Notes under the pieces: model-generated | The model's input: the letters and a program-made list of their open reading frames with translations, nothing else | What the model was told of the DNA's origin: nothing | Databases searched by the model: none | Program-made: the position numbers and the translations under genes | Source: an uncultured Rhodocyclaceae bacterium | GTDB taxonomy: Bacteria > Pseudomonadota > Gammaproteobacteria > Burkholderiales > Rhodocyclaceae | DNA length: 31,000 bases | Reading direction: 5' to 3' | NCBI GenBank assembly: GCA_900549295.1 | Contig: URNG01000023.1 | Location: 1 to 31,000 of the forward strand | Shown here: positions 8,006-16,899 of the stretch, piece after piece | Position numbering within the stretch: the first letter of the stretch is position 1 | How the letters are laid out: the number at the start of each line of letters is the position of its first letter

Positions 8006-9139
8006 ATGAAAAAAGTAGGTCTGGTCGGTTGGCGCGGCATGGTCGGTTCCGTGCTGATGCAGCGTATGGTCGAGGAGGGCGATTTTGCCCATATCGAGCC
8101 GGTGTATTTCTCCACCTCCAACGCCGGCGGCAAGGCGCCGGTATTCGGCGGCAAGGAAGCGGCCCTGCCTTTGCAGGACGCGAGCAACATCGAGGCGCTG
8201 AAAGCATGTGAAATCATCATCACCTGCCAGGGCGGCGACTACACCAAGGAAGTGTTCGGCAAGCTGCGCGCCACCGGCTGGAACGGCCACTGGATCGACG
8301 CCGCCAGCGCCCTGCGCATGGCCGACGATGCGGTGATCGTGCTTGACCCGGTCAACATGAACGTCATCAAGGACGCGCTCGCCAAGGGTGGAAAGAACTG
8401 GATCGGCGGCAACTGCACCGTATCGCTCATGCTGATGGGCCTGGGCGGCCTGTTCCAGAACGATCTGGTCGAATGGGCGACCTCCATGACCTATCAGGCC
8501 GCCTCTGGGGCCGGCGCGCAGAACATGCGCGAACTGATTTCGCAGATGGGCGTCATCCACGATTCGGTCAAGGATCTGCTGGTCGATCCGGCTTCGGCCA
8601 TTCTCGACATCGACCGCAAGGTGGCCGAGACCATCCGTTCCGACGCGCTGCCGAAGAAGAATTTTCGCAACACGCCGCTCGCCGGTTCGCTCATTCCGTG
8701 GATCGACGTGCCGGTCGACGGTGGCCAGTCCAAGGAAGAATGGAAGGGCGGCGCCGAGTGCAACAAAATTCTCGGCAAGCCTGCCTTCCGCTCGCCCGGC
8801 TCGATCCCGATCGACGGCCTGTGCGTGCGCATCGGTGCCATGCGCTGCCACTCGCAGGCGCTGACCATCAAGCTGAAGAAGGACGCGCCGCTCGACGAAA
8901 TCTCCGACATGCTCGCCAAGGCCAATCCGTGGGCCAAGGTGGTGCCGAACGAGCGCGAAATTTCTGAGCGCGAACTGACGCCGGCCGCCGTCACCGGCAC
9001 GCTGACCGTGCCGGTCGGCCGTCTGCACAAGATGGCGATGGGGCCGGAATATCTCGCGGCCTTCACCTGCGGCGACCAGTTGCTGTGGGGCGCTGCAGAA
9101 CCGCTGCGCCGCATGCTGCGTATCTTGCTGGATGATTGA
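8006..9139 (+). CDS. asd: Aspartate-semialdehyde dehydrogenase
   Basis: 377 residues, the length of the proteobacterial Asd type. It reduces aspartyl phosphate to aspartate semialdehyde with NADPH, feeding lysine/diaminopimelate, threonine and methionine synthesis. GLVGWRGMVGSVLMQRM is the NADP-binding start. The catalytic cysteine is C137 in GGNCTVSLM. A GRLHKM segment lies near the C-terminus. The frame is open to 7940 but that part would translate the heptad repeat. AAAGGAAG at 7993-8000 supports the ATG at 8006 (ATG at 8003 is equally possible). It ends the leu-asd group. Confidence 0.96.
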   Translation: MKKVGLVGWRGMVGSVLMQRMVEEGDFAHIEPVYFSTSNAGGKAPVFGGKEAALPLQDASNIEALKACEIIITCQGGDYTKEVFGKLRATGWNGHWIDAASALRMADDAVIVLDPVNMNVIKDALAKGGKNWIGGNCTVSLMLMGLGGLFQNDLVEWATSMTYQAASGAGAQNMRELISQMGVIHDSVKDLLVDPASAILDIDRKVAETIRSDALPKKNFRNTPLAGSLIPWIDVPVDGGQSKEEWKGGAECNKILGKPAFRSPGSIPIDGLCVRIGAMRCHSQALTIKLKKDAPLDEISDMLAKANPWAKVVPNEREISERELTPAAVTGTLTVPVGRLHKMAMGPEYLAAFTCGDQLLWGAAEPLRRMLRILLDD

Positions 9140-9151
9140 GAATGTGAACCG

Positions 9152-9187
9152 CAATGAAAAACGGGGCATCTGCCCCGTTTTTCATTG
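9152..9187. terminator. Strong intrinsic terminator after asd
   Basis: Perfect 17-bp inverted repeat (9152-9168 with 9171-9187) with a GC core CGGGGCA and a T-run on the descending arm. It begins 12 bases after the asd stop. Confidence 0.9.
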
Positions 9188-9220
9188 TTGGTGATATGCA
9201 AAAAATCCTTGTTCAGAAGC

Positions 9221-9244
9221 GGGTTTAGCTTGCAATGCTAACCC
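9221..9244. promoter_or_regulatory. Inverted repeat in the fimV upstream region
   Basis: GGGTTTAGC (9221-9229) and GCTAACCC (9237-9244) are complementary except for one bulged T, around TTGCAAT. The loop contains TTGCAA, which could be a weak -35 with TAATTT 17 bases on. This may be an operator overlapping the fimV promoter. The reading is by eye and tentative. Confidence 0.3.
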
Positions 9245-9285
9245 CATGATGTTAATTTGATTATTCCAAGTAATACGCTCAAGGC

Positions 9286-12200
9286 ATGGCCGTGATCGAG
9301 AACAAATCCTCCAAATTCAAAAAGTGCGCACTGGCGCTCGCAATTGCCTCCGGCATGTCACTGGCCAGCGTATCGGCACATGCAGCGGGGCTGGGTAAAT
9401 TGACGGTATTGTCCGGTCTGGGGCAGCCGTTGCGGGCTGAGGTGACTCTCTCGGCAACGCCGGAAGAATTGAGCGGAATGTCTGCCCGTCTGGCACCGGC
9501 GGATGTCTTCAGTCAGGCGGGCGTCGAGTATTCGAGCGCACTGAGCGATTTGAGCTTCAATGTCGAAAAGCGCAAGGGCGGCAAGGCGGTACTGAAGATC
9601 TCCTCCGGTCGCCCGGTCAACGACCCTTTCCTTGACTTTCTCGTCGAATTGAATTGGCCGACCGGCCGTCTGGTGCGCGAATACACCTTCCTCCTCGATC
9701 CGCCGGAATTCACGCCGGCAGCGAAAACACGCAGTACGGTCGATGCGCGGGTGGTCGAGACGGTACGCGACAATCGCCATGATGCCCCTGCTGCGAGCAC
9801 ACAAACCGTCAAGCCGGCGGCCGTTGCCCCGGAAAAACCCTCTTCCGTTGCTTCTCCGGCTGAGAAAGCGCCCAAGGTGGCTGCCGAAACAGGTCAGCAC
9901 GTGGTCGAGCGCGGTGAGAATCTGCGCAAGATTGCTGCCGAGCACCAGTATGCCGGCGTGACGCTGGAGCAGATGCTGGCGGGCATTTACCGCAATAACC
10001 GCGCAGCTTTCATCGAAAATGATATCCATCGCCTGAAGGCGGGCGCCATTCTGAATATCCCGGATGAAGCCGGTATTGCGGCGATCAGCCCGAAGGAGGC
10101 GCGCCAGATCTATGTGTCGGCGGGGGATTTCTCCGCGTATCGCAAGAAATTGGCAGCCGTAGCCGGCGCCGGGGCGGAAAGCAAACAGGATGCTGCGGCA
10201 CCCGAGCAGACGGCGGCTGGCAAGATCACGCCGCGTGTCGAAGAAAAGACGCCTGCGCTCGATGCCAGCAAGGATCAGGTCAAGGTCGGTCGTGCCGACA
10301 AAGGAGATAAGGGCGACAAGGGTGACGGTGCCAAGGAGTTGGAACGCCTGGCCATCGAGAAATCCCTGCAGGAATCGCAGGCACGCGTTGCCATGCTGGA
10401 AAAGAATCTCGGCGAGTTGCAGAAACTGCTGGAGATGAAGAATCAACGCTTGGCCGAGCTCGAAAAACCGGCTGCCGCGCCGGAGCCAGTCGCTGCGGCG
10501 CCGGCAGTTGCCCCGGTCGCGCCGGTTGCGGCTGCGGTGGAAGAAGAACCGGCGGTTGCGCCGGAGGCGGCCCCGGCGGAAACCGCTGCCGAACAAACGG
10601 CTGCACCAGTTGAAGAAGCTGCGCCGGAACCTGTTGCAGAAACGCCGCCTACTCCTGTTGAAAAAACTGCAGTACCCGCACCGGAACCGGAGCCTGTGCC
10701 TGAACCGGGCTTTCTCGATAGCCTGTTGGAAGACCCTTTGCCCCTGGTTGGCGGTGTGGGTGCCCTGGTGCTGCTGGGTGGTTTGTTCCTCTATCGTCGT
10801 CGTCAGCAGAATACGGCAACCGAGATTGCCTTGACAGAAACCTTGCCGCCGCCTTCCAGTCTGGGGCCGAATTCCGTATTCGGCACCAATGGCGGGCAGA
10901 CGGTCGATACCGGCACTGCGCCCCCGCACACGGGAGAATTCAGTCAGGCCGGCCCGGGGACGATCGATACGGATGAAGTCGATCCGGTTGCCGAGGCGGA
11001 TGTCTACATGGCTTACGGGCGCGATTCCCAGGCTGAGGAAATTCTGCTCGAAGCCATGCACAAGGATCCGAGTCGCTTGGCCATTCATGCGAAGTTGCTG
11101 GAGATTTATGCCAACCGTCGCAGCGTCAAGCAATTTGAAACGCTGGCCGGCGAGTTGTATGCACAATCCGGTGGCAATGGGCCGGAGTGGCACAAGGTGT
11201 CTGAACTCGGTCGTCAGATCGACCCGAGCAATCCCCTCTATGGTGCGGCCAAGGCATCTGCGGCAGCCGTGAGCGCTCCGGCGGAGATCGTCCTGCCGCA
11301 GGAAAAACCGCCGGCAGCGCAGCCTTCGACCCTGCCTGCGGCAGCGGTTGCTGTTGCGGCTTTTGCTGAACCTGCTGCGCAACCTGAGACGCTGGTGTTT
11401 GAAGCGCCGGTCGCGATGGATACCCCTGCCCCGCCGCAAAGCGCGCCGCAACCTGAGCCGGAAATCGGGTTGTCTTTCGATTTCCCGCCTGCAGAACCTG
11501 AGCCTGTGGCGGAACCCGCTGCGCCGGCCGCTGCTGCGGAGCCGGAAAAAGCTACGGTGCTCGAATTTGTGGCAGAAAAAACGCAGCCCCTGCCTTTTGC
11601 TGCACCTGAATCGCCTGTCGAAGAAGTAGCGGAAGATCCTTTCGTGGCAAGCGACATCAGCCTTGATTTCGATCTGGGCGACAACAAGTTCACGGCTGAG
11701 GCATTGCCGGAAGCGGCGCGGGAAGTCGCGCCAGAAGCAGCCGTGTCGGCTGCGAAAGCGTCCGTGGCTACGGATGGTTTGCACCAGTTTTCTCCGGAAG
11801 GCACTCTGGTCGTTACGCCGAACAACAATTTCACGGCGGAAATGACTGGGGATGATCTGAGTCTGGATGGACTGGATTTCTCGCAGGACGAGCCGGTGGC
11901 GGAACCGGCCGCGCCGCAGGAAGATGCGCTGCCTGAAACCCTGGTGGCGACGCATGTGCCAGCGGACGTGTCTGCCTTCGTCAGCGAAGATGCCAAGGCA
12001 GAGCAGAATCTGGCCGATCTGGCGCAGACCGTGGTAACGACATCGAATTTTGCCAATACGGTCGTCAGTATGCCGGACCTGACCAGCACCGTCGTCAATA
12101 CGCCGGCAGGCGGCATGGACGATATCGATTTCGATGTAAAACTGAGCGATTCCGTCTTCCTGGGGCAACCCATGGCTTCGGATTTCGACATTGGCTCGAT

Positions 12201-12453
12201 CAATCTCGATCTGGCGGCAGCACCTGAAACGGCTGTTGCGCCAGCAGCCCCTGCGTCGGCTCTTGAGGCAGACGCAGCACCTGCCGGTGACAGTCGCTGG
12301 GAAGAGGTCAATACCAAACTCGATCTGGCCAAGGCCTATCAGGAAATGGGCGATCTCGAAGGTGCACGCGAACTGCTGCAGGAAGTGGTTGGCGAAGGCT
12401 CGATCGATCTGGTGGAAGAAGCGCGCAAACTCCTCGCGCAGATCGGCGGATAA
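9286..12453 (+). CDS. fimV: FimV-like polar/pilus assembly protein with LysM domain
   Basis: 1055 residues. A signal peptide ends near residue 33 (SAHAA), followed by the conserved FimV N-terminal domain (GLGKLTVLSGLGQPLRAEV, about 34-150). A LysM-like peptidoglycan-binding segment spans about 205-258. A coiled coil (about 350-394), a Pro/Ala/Glu-rich stretch and one membrane segment (about 484-503) ending in RRR follow. The cytoplasmic part has a TPR-like helical region (about 565-650), a long acidic low-complexity region, and the FimV C-terminal motif (about 1005-1055, KLDLAKAYQEMGDLEGARELL). In Pseudomonas, FimV organises the cell pole, type IV pili and cAMP signalling; that is an inference here. 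Location next to truA and the trp genes is as in other Beta/Gammaproteobacteria. Confidence 0.93.
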   Translation: MAVIENKSSKFKKCALALAIASGMSLASVSAHAAGLGKLTVLSGLGQPLRAEVTLSATPEELSGMSARLAPADVFSQAGVEYSSALSDLSFNVEKRKGGKAVLKISSGRPVNDPFLDFLVELNWPTGRLVREYTFLLDPPEFTPAAKTRSTVDARVVETVRDNRHDAPAASTQTVKPAAVAPEKPSSVASPAEKAPKVAAETGQHVVERGENLRKIAAEHQYAGVTLEQMLAGIYRNNRAAFIENDIHRLKAGAILNIPDEAGIAAISPKEARQIYVSAGDFSAYRKKLAAVAGAGAESKQDAAAPEQTAAGKITPRVEEKTPALDASKDQVKVGRADKGDKGDKGDGAKELERLAIEKSLQESQARVAMLEKNLGELQKLLEMKNQRLAELEKPAAAPEPVAAAPAVAPVAPVAAAVEEEPAVAPEAAPAETAAEQTAAPVEEAAPEPVAETPPTPVEKTAVPAPEPEPVPEPGFLDSLLEDPLPLVGGVGALVLLGGLFLYRRRQQNTATEIALTETLPPPSSLGPNSVFGTNGGQTVDTGTAPPHTGEFSQAGPGTIDTDEVDPVAEADVYMAYGRDSQAEEILLEAMHKDPSRLAIHAKLLEIYANRRSVKQFETLAGELYAQSGGNGPEWHKVSELGRQIDPSNPLYGAAKASAAAVSAPAEIVLPQEKPPAAQPSTLPAAAVAVAAFAEPAAQPETLVFEAPVAMDTPAPPQSAPQPEPEIGLSFDFPPAEPEPVAEPAAPAAAAEPEKATVLEFVAEKTQPLPFAAPESPVEEVAEDPFVASDISLDFDLGDNKFTAEALPEAAREVAPEAAVSAAKASVATDGLHQFSPEGTLVVTPNNNFTAEMTGDDLSLDGLDFSQDEPVAEPAAPQEDALPETLVATHVPADVSAFVSEDAKAEQNLADLAQTVVTTSNFANTVVSMPDLTSTVVNTPAGGMDDIDFDVKLSDSVFLGQPMASDFDIGSINLDLAAAPETAVAPAAPASALEADAAPAGDSRWEEVNTKLDLAKAYQEMGDLEGARELLQEVVGEGSIDLVEEARKLLAQIGG

Positions 12454-12493
12454 TCCAGCGCAAGCCGGGGTAAAATTCTCGCCCCACACATGG

Positions 12494-12517
12494 CAAACGG
12501 CCCTCTCGGGCCGTTTG
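12494..12517. terminator. Intrinsic terminator after fimV
   Basis: 10-bp perfect stem CAAACGGCCC/GGGCCGTTTG with a TCTC loop, followed by TTGTTG. It lies 40 bases after the fimV stop and 43 bases before truA, so it probably separates fimV from the truA-trp block. Confidence 0.75.
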
Positions 12518-12560
12518 TTGTTGACCTCGTTGTGTACCTTGTTGTCGGAGATCGCTGTCC

Positions 12561-13355
12561 TTGGTCCGTATTGCGCTCGGTGTCGAATATTTCGGTTTGC
12601 CTTTTCGCGGCTGGCAGAGCCAGGCGGGCGGCGGAACGGTGCAGGATGCGCTGGAAGCGGCGCTCGGCGCGATTGCGGGGGTTCCAACGACGACGTTGTG
12701 CGCCGGGCGTACCGATGCAGGCGTGCACGCCATCCAGCAGGTGGTGCACTTCGATACGGATGCCGTGCGTCCTCTGACCGCCTGGGTACGCGGTGTCAAT
12801 AGCCACTTGCTCGAGGGGATTGCGGTGCGCTGGGCGAGGGAGGTCGACGCGGCCTTTCATGCGCGTTTTTCCGCTCGGGCGCGGCGCTACCGTTACCTCC
12901 TGCTCAACCGCGCGCAGCGTCCCGGTCTGTGGCAGGGGCGGGTGGGCTGGCTGCATGCGCCGCTCGATTTGGCAAGCATGCAGGATGCGGCAGGGCGTTT
13001 GCTGGGCGAGCACGATTTTTCGGCTTTTCGTGCCGCGCAGTGCCAAGCGAAATCGCCGGTCAAGCTGATGCAGGAAGCGCGCGTGACGCGTCGGGGCGAT
13101 TTGTTCGCGTTCGACTTCATGGCGTCTGCTTTTCTGCACCACATGGTGCGCAATCTGGTCGGCGCTTTGGTCCATGTGGGCAAGGGGGCTGCCGCGCCGG
13201 ATTGGGTCGATGAATTGCTGGCACAGCGCAATCGCGCCTTGGCCGCGCCGACTTTCGCGGCGGACGGCCTTTATTTTCGCGGCCCGGTCTATCCCGATGC
13301 GTGGGCGATTCCCGAGGCGTCCGATGATTTTGTCGATGGGGGGGAAAGCGCATGA
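12561..13355 (+). CDS. truA: tRNA pseudouridine(38-40) synthase
   Basis: 264 residues, normal length. It makes pseudouridine at positions 38-40 of the tRNA anticodon arm. The catalytic aspartate is D52 in GRTDAGVHA. Other family cues are RIALGVEYFGLPFRGWQSQ at the N-terminus, ARRYRYLLLNR near residue 110 and FLHHMVRNLVGALVHVG near 192. The start is a TTG at 12561 with GGAG 10 bases ahead; no ATG gives a full-length protein. The stop overlaps the trpF start as ATGA, indicating translational coupling. The truA-trpF link is common in Proteobacteria. Confidence 0.95.
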   Translation: MVRIALGVEYFGLPFRGWQSQAGGGTVQDALEAALGAIAGVPTTTLCAGRTDAGVHAIQQVVHFDTDAVRPLTAWVRGVNSHLLEGIAVRWAREVDAAFHARFSARARRYRYLLLNRAQRPGLWQGRVGWLHAPLDLASMQDAAGRLLGEHDFSAFRAAQCQAKSPVKLMQEARVTRRGDLFAFDFMASAFLHHMVRNLVGALVHVGKGAAAPDWVDELLAQRNRALAAPTFAADGLYFRGPVYPDAWAIPEASDDFVDGGESA

Positions 13356-14011
13356 TGCAGCACAAAATTCAGCGTAAGACGCGCATCAAGATCTGTGGTC
13401 TCACGCGCGCCGAGGATGTGGATGCCGCCGTGGCCGCCGGTGCCGACGCCCTGGGTTTCGTCTTTTACCCGCCCAGCCCGCGCCATGTCACGCCGCAGCA
13501 GGCAGCGGAACTGGCGCGCCGGGTGCCGCCCTTCGTGGATGTGGTCGGGCTTTTCGTCAATGCCGAAATGGCTGAAGTCGAGGCGGTTTGCCAACAGGTG
13601 CCGCTCAGTCTGCTGCAATTTCATGGCGATGAAACGCCCGCCTATTGCGCCCGGTTTGCGCGCCCCTGGCTGCGCGCGGCGCGCGTGAAGCCAGGGCTTG
13701 ATCTGGTAGAATTCGCCGCCTCGTTCAGTCAGGCGCGCGCCCTGTTGCTCGATGCCTTCGTCGAGGGCTATGGCGGCGGCGGGCATGTCTTTGACTGGCG
13801 TCTGATTCCGCCCGATCTGCCGGGGCACTGGATTTTGTCGGGCGGCCTGCACGCCGGCAACGTGGCGGCGGCGATCGAAAATTTGCGTCCGGCGGCGGTC
13901 GACGTGTCGTCCGGGGTGGAGGTGGACGGCCCGGCTGGCAAGGGCATCAAGGATCACTCAAAAATCGCGGCCTTCGTGGCGGCAGTACGGAAAGCGGATG
14001 GAACACTATAA
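13352..14011 (+). CDS. trpF: Phosphoribosylanthranilate isomerase
   Basis: 219 residues, full length TIM barrel. It isomerises N-(5-phosphoribosyl)anthranilate in tryptophan synthesis. KICGLTR carries the catalytic cysteine (C15). GADALGFVFYPPSPRHV, LLQFHGDE and the phosphate-binding ILSGGLHAGNV and VDVSSGVE segments are present. The catalytic aspartate should be in LLDAF near residue 133. It overlaps truA by 4 bases and trpB by 14. trpC, trpD and trpE are not in the window. Confidence 0.96.
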   Translation: MMQHKIQRKTRIKICGLTRAEDVDAAVAAGADALGFVFYPPSPRHVTPQQAAELARRVPPFVDVVGLFVNAEMAEVEAVCQQVPLSLLQFHGDETPAYCARFARPWLRAARVKPGLDLVEFAASFSQARALLLDAFVEGYGGGGHVFDWRLIPPDLPGHWILSGGLHAGNVAAAIENLRPAAVDVSSGVEVDGPAGKGIKDHSKIAAFVAAVRKADGTL

Positions 14012-15200
14012 CTACCCTGACGCGCGCGGGCATTTTGGCCCGTATGGCGGCGTTTTCGCGGCGGAAACGCTGTTCGGCGCGCTCGAAGAACTTGGAGCGG
14101 CCTATGCGGCGGCGCAGCAAGACCCGGATTTTCAGGCGGAATACGCCTATGAACTGAAGCACTTCGTCGGCCGCCCGTCGCCCATCTACCATGCCCGGCG
14201 GCTGTCGCAGAGCCTGGGCGGGGCGCAAATCTATCTGAAGCGCGAGGACCTGAACCACACCGGCGCACACAAGGTGAACAACTGTATCGGTCAGGCGCTG
14301 CTCGCCAAACGCATGGGCAAGCCGCGCGTCATCGCGGAAACCGGCGCCGGCCAGCACGGCGTGGCGACGGCCACGGTCGCCGCCCGCTACGGTTTCGAAT
14401 GCGTGGTGTACATGGGGGCCGAGGACGTGAAGCGTCAGGCCGCCAACGTCTACCGCATGAAACTGCTCGGGGCCACGGTGGTGCCGGTGGAATCCGGCTC
14501 GAAAACGCTCAAGGATGCGCTGAACGAAGCGATGCGCGACTGGGTCACCAACGTCCACAACACGTTCTACATCATCGGCACCGTGGCCGGGCCGCATCCC
14601 TATCCGCTGCTGGTGCGCGAATTCCAGACCGTGATCGGCAAGGAATGCCTGACGCAGATGCCGGAAATGGCCGGGCGCCAGCCGGACTGCGTCATTGCCT
14701 GCGTCGGCGGCGGCTCCAACGCGATGGGCATCTTCCATCCTTATCTGGACGTTGAAGGCGTGCGGCTGATCGGCGTCGAGGCGGCGGGCGACGGCCTGGA
14801 AACCGGCCGCCACGCCGCGCCGCTGACCGCCAACGCGCAGGTCGGCGTGCTGCATGGCAACCGTACCCGCCTGATGCAGGACGAGGACGGCCAGATCATC
14901 GAGACGCACTCCATCTCCGCCGGTCTGGATTACCCCGGCGTCGGGCCGGAACACGCCTGGCTGAAAGACCGGAAACTCGCCGACTACGTCGCGGTGACGG
15001 ACGCCGAGGCGCTCAAGGCGTTTCACGATCTGTGCCGTCTCGAAGGCATCATCCCGGCGCTCGAATCCAGCCATGCCCTGGCTTACGCCATGAAGATCGC
15101 GCCCACGCTCGCTGCCGACAAGATCCTGCTGGTGAACCTCTCAGGGCGCGGCGACAAGGATATGCACACGGTGGCCGAGCAATCCGGCATCGTTTTCTGA
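13998..15200 (+). CDS. trpB: Tryptophan synthase beta chain
   Basis: 400 residues, normal length. It joins indole (from TrpA) with serine through pyridoxal phosphate. The PLP lysine is K92 in HTGAHKVNN. ETGAGQHGVATA, the phosphate-binding GGGSNAMG near residue 235, and the C-terminal VNLSGRGDKDM are all present. It starts inside the trpF coding end (14-base overlap), so translation is probably coupled. The partner trpA follows after 23 bases. Confidence 0.98.
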   Translation: MEHYNYPDARGHFGPYGGVFAAETLFGALEELGAAYAAAQQDPDFQAEYAYELKHFVGRPSPIYHARRLSQSLGGAQIYLKREDLNHTGAHKVNNCIGQALLAKRMGKPRVIAETGAGQHGVATATVAARYGFECVVYMGAEDVKRQAANVYRMKLLGATVVPVESGSKTLKDALNEAMRDWVTNVHNTFYIIGTVAGPHPYPLLVREFQTVIGKECLTQMPEMAGRQPDCVIACVGGGSNAMGIFHPYLDVEGVRLIGVEAAGDGLETGRHAAPLTANAQVGVLHGNRTRLMQDEDGQIIETHSISAGLDYPGVGPEHAWLKDRKLADYVAVTDAEALKAFHDLCRLEGIIPALESSHALAYAMKIAPTLAADKILLVNLSGRGDKDMHTVAEQSGIVF

Positions 15201-15223
15201 AACCTACCGGCGCGCTTACGCAC

Positions 15224-16030
15224 ATGTCCAGAATTCAAACCACCTTCAGCCGCCTTGCCAGCGAGGGGCGCGCGGCGCTCATTCCCTTCGTCACGGCAGG
15301 CTTTCCGTCGCCCGCGCTCACCGTTCCCCTGATGCACGCCATGACGGCGGCCGGGGCGGACGTGATCGAACTCGGCGTGCCGTTCTCCGATCCGATGGCC
15401 GACGGCCCGACCATCCAGCGCGCTTCCGAAAAAGCCCTGGCGCAAGGGATGCGCCTGTCCACGGTGCTCGCCCAGGTGGCCGAATTCCGCCGGCAGGACA
15501 AGGAAACGCCCGTCGTGCTGATGGGCTACGCCAATCCGGTCGAAGCCATGGGGCTGCAAAAATTCACCGCTGCCGCCGCGCAAGCCGGGGTGGATGGGGT
15601 GTTGATCGTCGATTACCCGCCGGAGGAGGCGGAGGCCTTTGGCGAGGCCATGCGCGCCGCCGGCATGGACCCGATTTTCCTGATCGCGCCGACTTCTTCC
15701 AGCCAGCGCATCGCCCGCACGGCGGCGATCGCCAGCGGTTACGTCTATTACGTCTCGCTGGCCGGCGTGACGGGTTCCGCCGCACTCAACGTCGCGGCGG
15801 TGGCGCAGAAACTGCCGCAGATCCGGGAACAGACCGGGCTGCCGGTGGGCGTCGGTTTCGGCATCCGCGATGCCGGGGCGGCAGCGCGCATCGCCGCCTT
15901 CGCCGATGCGGTGATCGTCGGCAGCCGGCTGATCGAAGAAATTGAGAATTCCTCCCCCGAGGATTGCTGCGCCCGCGTGGCGGCCGTGTTGGCCGACATG
16001 CGCCGGGCGATGGATGAGGTGAAAAAATGA
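15224..16030 (+). CDS. trpA: Tryptophan synthase alpha chain
   Basis: 268 residues, typical TIM-barrel length. It releases indole from indole-3-glycerol phosphate and channels it to TrpB. The catalytic pair is E49 (VIELGVPFSDP) and D60 (MADGPTIQ). VDGVLIVDYPPEE, YVSLAGVTG and VGFGIRD are the other family motifs. The frame is open upstream inside trpB; the ATG at 15224 gives the standard MSRI..TF N-terminus. The stop overlaps the accD start (ATGA). Confidence 0.97.
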   Translation: MSRIQTTFSRLASEGRAALIPFVTAGFPSPALTVPLMHAMTAAGADVIELGVPFSDPMADGPTIQRASEKALAQGMRLSTVLAQVAEFRRQDKETPVVLMGYANPVEAMGLQKFTAAAAQAGVDGVLIVDYPPEEAEAFGEAMRAAGMDPIFLIAPTSSSQRIARTAAIASGYVYYVSLAGVTGSAALNVAAVAQKLPQIREQTGLPVGVGFGIRDAGAAARIAAFADAVIVGSRLIEEIENSSPEDCCARVAAVLADMRRAMDEVKK

Positions 16031-16899
16031 CCTGGTTGAACAAACTGCTTCCCCCCAAGATCAAGCGCGAAAACGGCCAAGCGCCGCGCCGCTCCAATCT
16101 GCCGGAAGGCCTGTGGAGCAAATGCCCGGCCTGCGAGGCGGTGCTTTACGCCACCGATCTGGACAACAATCTGCAAGTCTGTCCCAAGTGCAGCCACCAC
16201 AACCGCCTGAGCGCCCGCGCCCGGCTCGATCTGCTGCTCGACCCGGAAGGGCGCAGCGAAATCGGTGCGGAAGTGCTGCCGGTCGACAGCCTGAAATTCA
16301 AGGATTCGAAAAAATACCCGGAGCGCCTGATGGCGGCCCATCAGGAAAGCGGCGAAAGCGATTCCCTGGTGGTCATGCAGGGCGCGGTCAAGAACATGCC
16401 GCTGGTGGCGGCGGTGTTCGAGTTCGATTTCATGGGCGGCTCGATGGGTTCGGTGCTCGGCGAGCGCTTCGTGCGCGGCGTCAATGCCGCGATCGAGCAA
16501 AAAATTCCCTTCGTCTGCGTCACCGCGTCCGGCGGCGCGCGCATGCAGGAAGGGCTGTTCTCGCTGATGCAGATGGCGAAAACCACGGCGGCGCTGACCC
16601 GGCTGTCACAAATCGGCCAGCCCTTCATCTCCATCCTCACCGATCCGACGATGGGCGGCGTTTCCGCCTCTTTCGCCTTCGTCGGCGACGTGGTGATGGC
16701 CGAACCCAACGCCCTGGTTGGTTTCGCCGGGCCACGGGTGATCGAGCAGACGGTGCGCGAGAAACTGCCGGAAGGCTTCCAGCGCTCCGAATTCCTGCTC
16801 GACAAGGGCGCTATCGACCTGATCGTCGACCGCCGTGAAATGCGCGACAAGCTCGCCGCCACCCTGTCGCTCCTGCTCAATCAGGCCGCCGCTGCGTGA
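16027..16899 (+). CDS. accD: Acetyl-CoA carboxylase, carboxyltransferase subunit beta
   Basis: 290 residues, normal length. With AccA it transfers the carboxyl group from biotin-BCCP to acetyl-CoA, the first step of fatty-acid synthesis. A four-cysteine zinc ribbon is at C33, C36, C52 and C55. The crotonase-like core shows FMGGSMGSVLGE, TASGGARMQEG near residue 160, TDPTMGGVSASFA and GFAGPRVIEQT. It overlaps trpA and folC by 4 bases each. The trpA-accD-folC order is conserved in many Beta- and Gammaproteobacteria. Confidence 0.97.
   Translation: MTWLNKLLPPKIKRENGQAPRRSNLPEGLWSKCPACEAVLYATDLDNNLQVCPKCSHHNRLSARARLDLLLDPEGRSEIGAEVLPVDSLKFKDSKKYPERLMAAHQESGESDSLVVMQGAVKNMPLVAAVFEFDFMGGSMGSVLGERFVRGVNAAIEQKIPFVCVTASGGARMQEGLFSLMQMAKTTAALTRLSQIGQPFISILTDPTMGGVSASFAFVGDVVMAEPNALVGFAGPRVIEQTVREKLPEGFQRSEFLLDKGAIDLIVDRREMRDKLAATLSLLLNQAAAA

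Noticed and set aside
10303..10326. Collagen-like repeat in FimV (DKGDKGDKGD)
   Set aside because: Only about three units and not a true Gly-X-Y register of useful length.
9358..12687. 1109-residue open frame on the minus strand opposite fimV
   Set aside because: It is Arg/Phe/Gly-rich with no recognisable domain. It arises from the biased codon use of the fimV low-complexity regions and runs over the neighbouring terminator.
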